Positions 32,849 through 41,874 of a stretch of 64,000 nt of DNA are shown one piece after another (the stretch's first letter is position 1; each line of letters opens with the position of its first letter). The translations under genes and the position numbers were made by a program. Origin of the DNA: JANMZO01 sp963763135. Its GTDB lineage: Bacteria; Actinomycetota; Acidimicrobiia; Acidimicrobiales; JANYDT01. The notes under the pieces were generated by a model. That model was given only the letters and a program-made list of their open reading frames with translations, searched no databases and was not told the origin of the DNA. The DNA is taken from contig CAVXNJ010000002.1 of assembly GCA_963763135.1 (NCBI GenBank), positions 496,001 through 560,000 on the forward strand, written 5' to 3'.

Positions 32849-34177
32849 ATGCGTGCCTCAACCAAACGTGTCCGCCTTCTTGCCGGACTCGCCGCAGCGA
32901 GCCTGCTGTTCGCAGCGTGCAGCTCCGACTCCGGAGACACTACGGTCGCTGATACTGCCGCGACCACCGATTCCGTCGCCGACACGGCCGCGGCGGAGAC
33001 CTCGGCGGCCGATACCGTCGCAGCGGAAACGAGCGCTGCCGATACGGCAGCCGCAACTGAAGCGGCGGCCGAAACCACAGCCGCCGGGAACGAAGCGGCC
33101 ACGGGCATCAAGGCCCCTGACCTTCCGATGGCTACCGAAGTCGGAGCCGGTGAAGGCGAACTGAACCTCGTCGCGTGGGCTGGTTACACCGAGAAGGCCT
33201 GGGTCGATCCGTTTGTGACCGCGTCCGGCTGCAAGGTCAACGTCAAAGTGGGCAACACCTCCGACGAAATGGTCGCCCTCATGCAAACCGGTGATTACGA
33301 CGGCGTCTCCGCTTCGGGCGATGCAACGCTTCGTCTGATCGCTGCCGGCGAAGTAGCTCCGGTCAACACCGATCTGATCCCGAACTACGCCGATGTGTAC
33401 GAGGGCCTGAAGAACAAGCCGTGGAACTCTGTCGGCGGAAAGTCCTACGGCGTGCCCCACGGACGCGGCGCCAACCTGTTGGCCTACAACACTGACAAGA
33501 TCACGCCTGCTCCGGATTCGTGGAGCATCGTGTGGGACGCGAACTCGCCGGCCAAGGGTTCGGTCACTGCCTACGACTCACCGATCTACATCGCCGACGC
33601 CGCCCTCTACCTGATGGCGACCCAGCCCGATCTGAAGATCACCAACCCGTATGCGCTCGACGAGACGCAGCTGGCGGCAGCCCTTGATCTGCTGAAGGTG
33701 CAGAAGGGCCTCATCGGGGAGTACTGGAGTGATTACACGAAGCAGATCGCGGCGTTCAAAGCCGGCTCGACAACAGTCGGCACCACCTGGCAGGTGATCG
33801 CCAACTCGCTGCTGGCTGAGAAGGCTCCCGTGGCCACCGTGCTGCCGAAGGAAGGTTCGACGGGATGGTCCGATACCTGGATGATCTCGGCCAAGGCCAA
33901 ACACCCGAACTGCATGTACCTCTGGATGAACGAGATCATCAGCCCCAAGGCGAACGCTGCAGCAACCGAATACTTCGGAGAGGCCCCGTCGAACCCGAAG
34001 GCGTGCGAGTTCACAGCCGACAAGAACCATTGCGCCACGTTCCATGCCGGCGACGAGGAGTACTTCTCGCAGATCTACTACTGGACGACACCCGTGAAGG
34101 ATTGCATTGACGGTCGGGGAGCGATCTGCACCGACTACGCGGCCTGGACGAAGGCCTGGACCGAACTGAAGGGCTAG
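32849..34177 (+). CDS. potD: Polyamine-type ABC transporter substrate-binding lipoprotein (PotD-like)
   Basis: The signal sequence ends in LFAAC, a lipobox-like site anchoring the protein to the membrane. Residues ~24-80 are a repetitive Asp/Thr/Ala/Glu linker (DTAAAETSAADTVAAETS type). The rest is a PotD/SBP_bac_8 fold: LVAWAGYTEKAWVDPFV, YDGVSASGDATLRLIAAGEV, YGVPHGRGANLLAYN and TGWSDTWMISAKAKHPNCMY. Four or more extra Cys residues near the C terminus (CEFTADKNHC, CIDGRGAIC) suggest disulfides. The substrate is taken to be a polyamine from family and from the adjoining GabD-type enzyme. AAGGGA precedes the ATG at 32849. Confidence 0.85.
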   Translation: MRASTKRVRLLAGLAAASLLFAACSSDSGDTTVADTAATTDSVADTAAAETSAADTVAAETSAADTAAATEAAAETTAAGNEAATGIKAPDLPMATEVGAGEGELNLVAWAGYTEKAWVDPFVTASGCKVNVKVGNTSDEMVALMQTGDYDGVSASGDATLRLIAAGEVAPVNTDLIPNYADVYEGLKNKPWNSVGGKSYGVPHGRGANLLAYNTDKITPAPDSWSIVWDANSPAKGSVTAYDSPIYIADAALYLMATQPDLKITNPYALDETQLAAALDLLKVQKGLIGEYWSDYTKQIAAFKAGSTTVGTTWQVIANSLLAEKAPVATVLPKEGSTGWSDTWMISAKAKHPNCMYLWMNEIISPKANAAATEYFGEAPSNPKACEFTADKNHCATFHAGDEEYFSQIYYWTTPVKDCIDGRGAICTDYAAWTKAWTELKG

Positions 34178-34268
34178 CCATCGGCGGTGTCCGTCAGCGA
34201 TGCTCACGGCCTCGCTGGCGGACACTCACGTCTCATCTCTGACTCTGCCGATTCGAAGGCGAAACTGT

Positions 34269-35159
34269 ATGTTCACCTATAAAGCGTCATCTGCAGGATC
34301 GGAAACCGTTCCCGGGCGCAGCGCGTCGCGTTTTCTGCACCGGCACCGCAACGTCCGGTTGATCAGCCTGCTGTTTGCACCGATGACCTGGCTGGTCCTC
34401 GCCTACCTTGGCTCGTTGGCGGCTCTGCTCATCACAAGCTTCTACTCGGTCGATTCCTTCACGACGAAGATGGTGAAGGAGTTCGGCCTCGGAAACTATC
34501 GAGACCTTCTTTCCGAGTCGGTGTTTCGTCGGGTCACCGTGCGAACCGTAGGTGTTGCCGCCGCAGTCACCATTGTCGACCTGATGCTCGCCCTGCCCAT
34601 AGCGTTCTATCTGGCCAAGGTGGCATCAGCCCGCGTGCGTCGGGCTCTTGTAGTGGCCACGACGATTCCGTTGTGGGCGAGTTACATCGTGAAAGCCTAC
34701 GCCTGGCGTACGTTTCTCGACCCGGCGGGCGGTCTCATCAAGAAGCTGTTCGGTGGCTCACCGGGCTTCGGGCTCACGTCGATCGTGATCGTTCTTGCGT
34801 ACCTATGGCTGCCGTTCGCCATACTCCCGATCTACGCCGGGCTGGAGCGCCTTCCTGATTCGCTGCTCGAAGCATCGGCGGATCTGGGTGGACGCGGTGG
34901 CGTCACGATCAGACGCGTGATCGTGCCGATCCTGACCCCGGCGCTCATCGCTGCAACGATCTTCACCTTCTCGCTGAGTCTCGGCGACTACATCACCGTC
35001 GACATCGTCGGGGGCAAGACCCAGATGATCGGCAGCGTCATCTACGACAACTTCGGTCCCAATCCTCCGCTCGCTGCAGCCTTTGCCGTGGTCCCGTTCG
35101 TGGCCATGGTCATCTACATCGGGCTTATCCGCCGCACCGGCGCTCTCGAAAATTTGTAG
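34269..35159 (+). CDS. potB: Polyamine-type ABC transporter permease (PotB-like)
   Basis: A 296-residue membrane protein of the PotB/BPD_transp_1 type: LISLLFAPMTWLVLAYLGSL as the first helix (split from the preceding basic segment), LWASYIVKAYAWRTFLD, and an EAA loop LPDSLLEASADLGGRGGVTI. SLGDYITVDIVGG is typical of PotB. It forms the channel with PotC. The ATG at 34269 is preceded by AAGG; an earlier in-frame start at 34200 is less likely because it adds a non-membrane leader overlapping no known motif. Confidence 0.9.
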   Translation: MFTYKASSAGSETVPGRSASRFLHRHRNVRLISLLFAPMTWLVLAYLGSLAALLITSFYSVDSFTTKMVKEFGLGNYRDLLSESVFRRVTVRTVGVAAAVTIVDLMLALPIAFYLAKVASARVRRALVVATTIPLWASYIVKAYAWRTFLDPAGGLIKKLFGGSPGFGLTSIVIVLAYLWLPFAILPIYAGLERLPDSLLEASADLGGRGGVTIRRVIVPILTPALIAATIFTFSLSLGDYITVDIVGGKTQMIGSVIYDNFGPNPPLAAAFAVVPFVAMVIYIGLIRRTGALENL

Positions 35160-35169
35160 GCGCGCGTAC

Positions 35170-35970
35170 ATGTTTCTCTCCGCCTTATCCCGTCGGCTGC
35201 TTGGAGCGGCCACCGTGATCGTGCTGGTGTTCCTTTACGCCCCGATCCTCTACGTCGTGCTGCTTTCGTTCAACAAGTCGAAGTCGGTGATCTTCTCCGG
35301 GTTCACGCTGCGATGGTGGCCCGAGGCATTTGGCAACGGTGAAGTGCGAACCGCGCTCTGGGGCTCGATGAAGACTGCCACGATAGCGACGCTCCTGGCT
35401 CTTCTGCTCGGTACGCTTGCGTCGTTCGCGGTGCACCGCTTCCGGTTCTTCGGCCGCGAGGCCGTCAGCTTCGCGGTGATTCTGCCGATCGCCCTTCCCG
35501 GAATTGTCACCGGTATCGCCCTCAATTCGGCCTTTCGTCAGGTGCTCAATATTCGCCTGGGATTCAAGACATTGGTAATCGCGCATACGACCTTCTGTAT
35601 CGTGGTGGTTTACAACAACGTGTTGGCCAGGCTCCGTCGGCTTCCGGGCAATCTGGAGGAGGCGTCGGCTGATCTTGGGGCAGGAACCGCTCAGACGTTC
35701 TGGTACGTGACCTTTCCGCTGCTGCGCTCGGCGCTTTTTGCCGGTGGGCTGCTTGCGTTCGCCCTGAGCTTCGACGAGATCGTGGTGACCACGTTTACGG
35801 CCGGGGCCGGGTTCACGACTCTCCCGCAGTTCATCCTGGGCAAGGTCACCCGACCCAACGAGTTGCCCGTCGTGAACGTCGTCGCTGTGACTGTCGTGCT
35901 GCTGTCGATCATTCCGGCCTATGTCGCCCAGAGGATCGCCGGCGAAGGCTCGATCCGCTCAACCACGTAG
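35170..35970 (+). CDS. potC: Polyamine-type ABC transporter permease (PotC-like)
   Basis: A 266-residue permease: IVLVFLYAPILYVVLLSFNK as the first membrane segment, FTLRWWPEAFGNGEV, LPIALPGIVTGIALN, EAA loop LPGNLEEASADLGAGTAQTF and SFDEIVVTTFT, all PotC-like. It begins 10 bases after the PotB stop. The spacer region upstream of the ATG carries TAGGCGCGCGTA (35157-35168), an exact copy of the dispersed 12-bp word, overlapping the PotB stop. It is the last gene of the unit and converges with the binding protein on the other strand. Confidence 0.9.
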   Translation: MFLSALSRRLLGAATVIVLVFLYAPILYVVLLSFNKSKSVIFSGFTLRWWPEAFGNGEVRTALWGSMKTATIATLLALLLGTLASFAVHRFRFFGREAVSFAVILPIALPGIVTGIALNSAFRQVLNIRLGFKTLVIAHTTFCIVVVYNNVLARLRRLPGNLEEASADLGAGTAQTFWYVTFPLLRSALFAGGLLAFALSFDEIVVTTFTAGAGFTTLPQFILGKVTRPNELPVVNVVAVTVVLLSIIPAYVAQRIAGEGSIRSTT

Positions 35971-36012
35971 GCGTCCGGCCCAAAGCCCGTTCGCACCGCT
36001 GCCGTTCGGGCC

Positions 36013-37830
36013 CTACTTCTTGTATGCCTGTGCAGTGGGGGAGGTGTAGTCCCTCGACAGGACCTTGATGGCGTTCTGGTACGACCCGTCGACCGCGAAG
36101 ATCGTGGTTCGGGCGTTTGCCAGCCTGAGTGCCTGCGAGTAGTCGATAGGTGAGGTAAGCCCCAGCGTGTCGACCGTTCCGAGCTGGCGGCTTGCCGTTA
36201 ACAGTCCCGGGTGGCTCAGGTCTCCGAGGGAGACGGCCTTTTCGAGAACAGCCTCGATGACCCGACCCTGGACGTAGCCGTATGTCAGACCGACATCAGG
36301 GTTCTCGGTCCAGAACCGGTGATCGGCCGCGATGAGTTCGTTGCGGACCGCCGCCATGCCGTTCACGGTCGCATCGCCCCATTGGGTGCCGTCGCCCACT
36401 ACCCAGGCCCCCTGCTCGAACAACGGGCCGGTGACAGGCACGATGATCTTTTCGCTGAAGCTGGCGCCCATGATGATCCACCGGGGTGAGAAACCCTGCT
36501 GGCGGCCGCTCACGACGAGCCCGAGGGTTTGGGCCGGTCCTACGGTAACCATTACCGCGGCACATCCGGCGTTGCGAAGTTGAGCGGAAAACGGGGCCAT
36601 GTTCGCGTCGGCCGGTCCGACACTCACGACGGGTCCGGCTTCGAATCCGAGCTTCTCCTGAGCGAAACGAAATCCCTCGTTTCCAGCTTCCCCGTAACTG
36701 GTGGCCACCGACGCCGCGCACACCTTTGGACGGACGCCCGGAGCGTTGGCGGCCGACTGCTCCAGGAAATAGGAGATGCCGTTGATGGCCTGGACCTGAT
36801 AGTTGTTGCCGATGGGCAGGAGGTTCGCCGATGTCGCCCACCTGGCCTCCTGCGACGCAGGGCTCGCGACCATCTGGTTCTGTTTCAGCAGGGGTTCGAT
36901 AGCTTCGACGTTCGGCGTTCCGAGAATCTGGGCATACCCGACGACGTTGTCCTTCGTGGCGTTGAGCAACGATGCCGTTTGGCTCGGGTCGTAGTTCGTG
37001 TCGGAGAACACCAGCTCGATCCGGTACTTCCCGGCGATGCCACCGCGCCTATTGATGGTCGCCACGCGGGCCTCGAGCCCGGCCCTCAACGCCTTGCCGA
37101 TGGTTCCCCAGATTGGGTGGGTGGTCGTGGAGAGAATTCCTACCCTGATGATCTTTCCGTCAAAGCCCGCGGCCTTCGGGGGGACGACCGGACGCGTGAC
37201 CGGTACGGTGGCTCCAGTTGTGGAGTTGGAGGTGGACGCCGGGGCGTTCGATGGCGCAATTGCCGGCGCATTCGTTGAGGGCACCGTCGGTTTCACAACT
37301 GGCCGGTTTGCGGTTTTGGGTTTTGGCTGGGTGGCGACCCGTGCCGTCGGAGGTGGCAGCGCCGAACTCGGAGCCGCCGTAGCAGTCGGAGCCGCGACCG
37401 GCTCGGCGGTGGGCGCAAGTGCCGTCGGCGTCACCGGCACCGGCTCACCCGTCGGTGCTGAAGCTGGCGTTGGAAGCGTCGTAGGGATGGTGGCGTCGGA
37501 CAGTGGGGAGGTGTCGGACGGTGGCGTGGTGGTTGCCGGCGTGGTCGTTGGTGTAGTGGTGGTCGGGGCTTGCGTTGCGATCGCGGCCTCACCGATGGCC
37601 GAGGCGATTTCGTAGCGATCGAAGCCGACGGGCTCGACGCGTTCGTTACTGCCGGTCGCCGGGGCCACGCTCACCGTCGAGTTGCTCGACGATGAACAAC
37701 TCGAAGCGACGATCGAGATCACGCAGGCTGTGCCGATCAGCAACACCATCTTCCGAACGATTCCGCCGTGGCGGCACGTTCGGTTCGCGACGATCACCGG
37801 GGTGCGGGCTCCGGACCGTTCGGGTGTCAT
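36013..37830 (-). CDS. Branched-chain amino-acid-type periplasmic-binding protein coupled to a protein kinase
   Basis: A 605-residue exported protein: basic N terminus, hydrophobic MVLLIGTACVISIVASSC with a lipobox-like Cys45, then a long Thr/Pro/Ala spacer (~70-200), then a type-I periplasmic-binding (Peripla_BP_6) domain: GKIIRVGILSTTTHPIWGTI shown in part, IELVFSDTNYDPSQTASLLN, and LTYGYVQGRVIEAVLEKA. The fold binds amino acids, amides or similar small ligands. No ABC permease or ATPase lies beside it. Instead its ATG overlaps the stop of a transmembrane Ser/Thr kinase (ATGA), so the two are co-translated; an external sensing role for the kinase is inferred. Confidence 0.82.
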   Translation of the reverse strand: MTPERSGARTPVIVANRTCRHGGIVRKMVLLIGTACVISIVASSCSSSSNSTVSVAPATGSNERVEPVGFDRYEIASAIGEAAIATQAPTTTTPTTTPATTTPPSDTSPLSDATIPTTLPTPASAPTGEPVPVTPTALAPTAEPVAAPTATAAPSSALPPPTARVATQPKPKTANRPVVKPTVPSTNAPAIAPSNAPASTSNSTTGATVPVTRPVVPPKAAGFDGKIIRVGILSTTTHPIWGTIGKALRAGLEARVATINRRGGIAGKYRIELVFSDTNYDPSQTASLLNATKDNVVGYAQILGTPNVEAIEPLLKQNQMVASPASQEARWATSANLLPIGNNYQVQAINGISYFLEQSAANAPGVRPKVCAASVATSYGEAGNEGFRFAQEKLGFEAGPVVSVGPADANMAPFSAQLRNAGCAAVMVTVGPAQTLGLVVSGRQQGFSPRWIIMGASFSEKIIVPVTGPLFEQGAWVVGDGTQWGDATVNGMAAVRNELIAADHRFWTENPDVGLTYGYVQGRVIEAVLEKAVSLGDLSHPGLLTASRQLGTVDTLGLTSPIDYSQALRLANARTTIFAVDGSYQNAIKVLSRDYTSPTAQAYKK

Positions 37831-39341
37831 GACGTCGCCTCGGCCACGTGGGCTGCCTCAGGGCCCAGTGACGGCTGAGCAATCTCAGGGCCTTTGCGGA
37901 GGCGTGTGGGTTGGGTGTGCGGGAGAAACCACGTCCGGGCACCGTCGACCTCCAAGGCGATGTCGGCACAGTCATCGTGGTTGTAGTCGCCTGCTCCGAT
38001 TTGGGCACCGGTGATTTGGGTTGCGTCCACGAGGGCCGAGGTGGGATCACCGTCGGGATCGGGCCAGTTGTTGAAGTAGTACAGCACTCCGGTCCGTGGA
38101 CGGTAGAGAGCGAGTGTCGCTCGCGTCCCACAGAACCAGTTGCCCACGAGCAACGCGTCGCCGGTTTCACCGATTGTGTAGATGCCACGCGCGTCGTTCT
38201 CAAACGTCACCTGCATACCCTTGGCCGTACGTACCGCGGACTTCACACACTGGGCCGTCGTCTGCACGTTGCATTTCGGAAACGGATACGGACCGAGGGT
38301 TTTGAGTCCACTCGACCGTTGACTGTTGAGAATGAATCCGCCGACGCCAACAATAAGTGCACTTATGACAGTGGCCATGATTGCGTACCGTCGTCGGGTG
38401 TTCTTGGGCATCACCGGCGTCGCCTCAGCGAGGGAACTTGGTGTGACGCGTCGCTTGAAGGCGCGCGTGGCGTCGATGGGGTCGATTCCGTCCTCGCCGC
38501 CGGCCTTTGACGTATCGCTCGAAACGGTTGGTGGCAGGTACCGCTCCGGAGTGTGAAGCGCTTCGGCGAGTTCCTCGGTGGTCGAAAACCGGTCGTGCCG
38601 GTCTCGAGCAAAGGCCCGCTCGATGACTCGCGCCAACGGCCCGAACGTTTCGACGTCCAGTACCTCGTGGGTCCCCCGGTCAGCTGCCTTCAGGACCGCC
38701 AGGGGAGAGGTTGTTGCGTCGAAGGGCGGCGAGCCGGTCAGTGCTTCGTAGGCGACGACTCCCAGGGCGTACTGATCGCTGGCCGGGCTGGGGTCGAATC
38801 CGTCGGCCAGGTCGGGATCCAGGTACCCCGCGGTTCCCATCGCCATGTTGGTGTTGGTGAGGTTCGTATGGGCCACGTTTCGCGCAATCCCGAAATCGGC
38901 GAGAAGTGGCTCGCCGTTTGCGTTGAACAAGATGTTCGACGGTTTCACATCACGGTGCAGGACCCCTTGCCGGTGCGCAGCGGCCAGGGCGTCGGCGATC
39001 GGGGCCACGATTGAACGGACGTCATCGGCGGTCATGCCCTTCTGAGCTTTGATGCGATCGGCGAGAGTGCCGCCCTCGGCAAAGGGCATCACCAAGGCAA
39101 TGCTGTCACCATCGTCGACAACGTCAAGGACCCTGATGATGTTCGGGTGGCTGAGCGACGCCATGGTCTCGGCCTCGCGGCGAAGTCTGGCCCGGTCCTC
39201 CTCGGTGCCGAGGGATGGGACACGCTTTATGGCAACCTGCGTTGCGTCGGATAGCCGACGCGCCAGATAGACGCTGCCCATCGTTCCCCGACCAAGAAGA
39301 CGTTCCAGCCGGTACCCGCCAAGTTCCTCAGGCTCACTCAT
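37827..39341 (-). CDS. Transmembrane Ser/Thr protein kinase (PknB-like) with an extracytoplasmic domain
   Basis: The kinase domain (~1-275) is complete: GRGTMGSVYLA glycine loop, Lys39 in VAIKRV, catalytic Asp131 in LHRDVKPSNILF, DFG at 149-151 and MGTAGYLDPDLADG at the activation loop. One membrane helix lies near 320-340 (IMATVISALIVGVGGFIL). The outer ~165 residues contain GDYNHDDCADIALEVDGA, a calcium-binding FG-GAP/VCBS-like repeat, with several Cys; no PASTA repeats are present, so this is not PknB itself. It probably senses an external signal and phosphorylates cytosolic targets. It is co-translated with the solute-binding protein that follows. Confidence 0.88.
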   Translation of the reverse strand: MSEPEELGGYRLERLLGRGTMGSVYLARRLSDATQVAIKRVPSLGTEEDRARLRREAETMASLSHPNIIRVLDVVDDGDSIALVMPFAEGGTLADRIKAQKGMTADDVRSIVAPIADALAAAHRQGVLHRDVKPSNILFNANGEPLLADFGIARNVAHTNLTNTNMAMGTAGYLDPDLADGFDPSPASDQYALGVVAYEALTGSPPFDATTSPLAVLKAADRGTHEVLDVETFGPLARVIERAFARDRHDRFSTTEELAEALHTPERYLPPTVSSDTSKAGGEDGIDPIDATRAFKRRVTPSSLAEATPVMPKNTRRRYAIMATVISALIVGVGGFILNSQRSSGLKTLGPYPFPKCNVQTTAQCVKSAVRTAKGMQVTFENDARGIYTIGETGDALLVGNWFCGTRATLALYRPRTGVLYYFNNWPDPDGDPTSALVDATQITGAQIGAGDYNHDDCADIALEVDGARTWFLPHTQPTRLRKGPEIAQPSLGPEAAHVAEATS

Positions 39342-39486
39342 GTGAGCACTACTTCTAGTTCGAACGTCGCCCGGGGTTCAAGGGCTCTGCGAACTATTGC
39401 GGTCGAACCCGACCCGTAGGACCGACAAGCGCGCACGTTCCTACCGCGAGCCCGCGCCCGGTTTGGGGTGTAAGCCCAGAGCGACG

Positions 39487-41187
39487 CTAGCGGCGGGTGA
39501 GTTGCTTCAGCCAGGCTTCGGCGGCGCGAATGCGGGCCTGGAGTTGCGGAAGGGTCGCCTCGTTGATTTTTGGAATCGACGTCGTCCGGTTGAGCTTCGC
39601 GTTCACCTCGCGGTGCGTTAGCCCGGTCAGTTGTACGAGCTCACGGGCCAGGTCGGCGTTGCGCAGGCGCAGCGCTTCTTTTTGCTGGTACGTCGCCATA
39701 CCCCCGCTGCCCGCTGCGCTGCCAGGTCCCGCTCCGGAGAGCGGAATGACCAGGGCGTCGAGATTGATCGTGAGGTCGTCGGCGAGGCTGGGGTCGAGAT
39801 CCGGAGCGTAAACCGGGTCGCCGTTCTCGTCGAGCCCGGCGTCGACATCGTCTTCGTAGGAGCTGTCGAAGACGTCGTGGATGCGGGAAACGTCGGTGAC
39901 CACCGATGAGAGCGCTGCGAACAGCGACAGCTGCTCTTCGGCCGCTTCGGCCGGAAGTGGATCTTTGAGCGGATCGTCTTCCCGGGCAAATTGCGTTTCG
40001 GCATCCTCAGCGCGCTTACGAAGTGAGTGTCTGCGACTATCAGCGATTTGATAGGCGTACGTACGAAGACGAATATCGTCGGGGACGAACAGATACGCCT
40101 TCTGGCCGCGCTGCCCGCGGGTCCAGCGGACGAGGCGACCAACAGCCTGTCGGAAGAACAATTCGGTCGTAGTCGTGGTGGCGAACACGCCAATGGTGAG
40201 CCGCGGAATGTCGACACCTTCCGAGACCATGCGAACGGCGACGATCCAAGGTTGGGTGCCGGCGGCGAAATGGGCGATGCGGTCACTCGCGTTGGGATCA
40301 TCCGACAACGCCAGCGTGGGGGTGACGCGCAAGCGCGTGCGCATGACCTCGGCGATCGCCCTGGCGTGGTCCTGGTCGGTGGCGATCACGAGTCCGCCGG
40401 CGTTGGGTACTTTCTCTCGAAGCAGCAGAAGTCGTTGGTGCGCTTGGCTCAGCACCGTTGGAAGCCATTCGCCTTCGGCCGAGAGTGCGGTTCGAAGACG
40501 CTGCGAGGCGCCCGTGCGGTCGAGGGCGTCGTCGAACGACGCGGCGTTGAACGTGCCGTCGGGGGCCGTCCACTCCATGAAACCGTTGATGCGGGGGAAG
40601 TACGCGGGCCGAACGACACCGCCGTCGCGCAGGGCATCGCCGTAGCCGTACTCGAAGTCGGCGACGGCCTCTTCGATCGTGTAGCGAACGAACGGAATGG
40701 CCCGGGTATCGGATCGGAACGGGGTGCCGGAGAGCGCGAGCCGACGTTTGGCCGGGGTGAAGGCCGTTCGCACGGAGTCTCCCCACGCCCGGTCGTCGCC
40801 GGCATGGTGGATCTCGTCGAGAATCACGAACGCCCCGGGGCACAGCTTCGACAATGCCGCAGCGCTCGTCGCGACCTGTTGGTACGTGGTGACGATGCCG
40901 TGCATGTCACCGGGAAGCGCCCCGTTGCTGGCTGCCCAGAACGGGTCGAGCTGCAGACCGAACCGGGCGGCGGCATCGGCCCACTGGGTCTTCAGATGGG
41001 CCGTGGGGGCCACGACGATGAGTCGCTGGCCCCGTTCGGCCCGCAGCGACCGCAGGGCGGCCATGAGCGCAAACGTGGTCTTTCCGGCCCCCGGGGTAGC
41101 CACGGCCAGAAAGTCGGGGTACTCGTGCGCGTCGAGTTTGTCGATTGCCGCCTTTTGCCAGGCACGGAGGCGAACGGTGCGGGTCAT
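39487..41187 (-). CDS. DEAD/DEAH-type SF2 helicase
   Basis: A 566-residue SF2 ATPase: Q-motif-like RAWQKAAIDKL, Walker A VATPGAGKTTFALM, Walker B VILDEIHHAGDD, motif III LALSGTPFRSDT, motif V MVSEGVDIPRL and motif VI FRQAVGRLVRW. The C-terminal ~160 residues are acidic then helical and not recognised. Similar proteins are annotated as type I/III restriction-like or DNA-repair helicases; no nuclease, methylase or specificity gene is nearby. The ATG at 41187 is used: the frame stays open another 144 codons upstream, but these translate the repeat arrays. It lies next to the largest cluster of 49-bp repeats. Confidence 0.82.
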   Translation of the reverse strand: MTRTVRLRAWQKAAIDKLDAHEYPDFLAVATPGAGKTTFALMAALRSLRAERGQRLIVVAPTAHLKTQWADAAARFGLQLDPFWAASNGALPGDMHGIVTTYQQVATSAAALSKLCPGAFVILDEIHHAGDDRAWGDSVRTAFTPAKRRLALSGTPFRSDTRAIPFVRYTIEEAVADFEYGYGDALRDGGVVRPAYFPRINGFMEWTAPDGTFNAASFDDALDRTGASQRLRTALSAEGEWLPTVLSQAHQRLLLLREKVPNAGGLVIATDQDHARAIAEVMRTRLRVTPTLALSDDPNASDRIAHFAAGTQPWIVAVRMVSEGVDIPRLTIGVFATTTTTELFFRQAVGRLVRWTRGQRGQKAYLFVPDDIRLRTYAYQIADSRRHSLRKRAEDAETQFAREDDPLKDPLPAEAAEEQLSLFAALSSVVTDVSRIHDVFDSSYEDDVDAGLDENGDPVYAPDLDPSLADDLTINLDALVIPLSGAGPGSAAGSGGMATYQQKEALRLRNADLARELVQLTGLTHREVNAKLNRTTSIPKINEATLPQLQARIRAAEAWLKQLTRR

Positions 41188-41197
41188 GGGGACTGTA

Positions 41198-41309
41198 GAT
41201 ACTGCCACCGCCCCGCCGCTTTTGTGGTTGTGGTATTGACGCCTAGCGGGGTGGTGGGCCTTGGATACTGCCACCGCCCCGCCGCTTTTGTGGTTGTGGT
41301 ATCGACGCC
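41198..41309. repeat. Direct repeat of 46 bp upstream of the helicase gene
   Basis: Two copies (41198-41243 and 41264-41309) beginning GATACTGCCACCGCCCCGCC differ at one base, with period 66. They lie between the helicase start and the 49-bp repeat array. Confidence 0.85.
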
Positions 41310-41319
41310 GGGCCGGGTC

Positions 41320-41752
41320 GCTCCGGAGTCGAAAAGGTGACCGGGGAGCGAGTTTTTGGCTCCGGAGTGTCGACTTTTGCGTCGCACTCCTGCCAACTCG
41401 CACGGACAGTGGTGAGCTGGCCGGGGTTGCTCCGGAGTCGAAAAGGTGACTGGGGAGCGAGTTTTTGGCTCCGGAGTGTCGATTTTTGCGTCGCACTCCT
41501 GCCAACTGGCACGGACAGTGGTGAGCTGGCCGGGGTTGCTGTCCTCCGGAGTCGAAAAGGTGACTGGGGAGCGAGTTTTTGGCTCCGGAGTGTCGATTTT
41601 TGCGTCGCACTTCTGCCAACTGGCACGGACAGTGGTGAGCTGACTGGGGTTGCTGTCCTCCGGAGTCGAAAAGGTGACTGGGGAGCGAGTTTTTGGCTCC
41701 GGAGTGTCGATTTTGCGTCGCACTCCCGCAACCGGCACGGACAGTGGTGGCC
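41320..41752. repeat. Four tandem 109-114 bp units, each containing a 49-bp palindromic repeat
   Basis: The 49-bp elements are at 41320-41368, 41429-41477, 41543-41591 and 41657-41705. Each has CTCCGGAGTCGAAAA on the left and TTTTTGGCTCCGGAG on the right. They are followed by a conserved ~60-base spacer starting GTCGAT/CTTTTGCGTCGCAC. Start-to-start distances are 109, 114 and 114. The 41753-41874 segment leading to the PAS gene shows nothing else apart from the ribosome-binding site GGAGAG. Confidence 0.9.
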
Positions 41753-41874
41753 GGGACAAAGTCTTGCGGCGCTGGGACCCGTTCCGCTCAGGAAATGCAT
41801 TCCGGAGACGATTGGAGAATACGAAACGACCGATCGTCGGGGTGCCGACCCACGTGTCATGACTAGGAGAGACA

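Noticed and set aside
39487..41187. A restriction-modification system around the SF2 helicase
   Set aside because: No methyltransferase, specificity or nuclease gene is adjacent; only the helicase itself is supported.
41188..41619. An N-terminal extension of the SF2 helicase through the repeat array
   Set aside because: The 144 extra codons are translated repeats; the recognised domain begins at the ATG at 41187.
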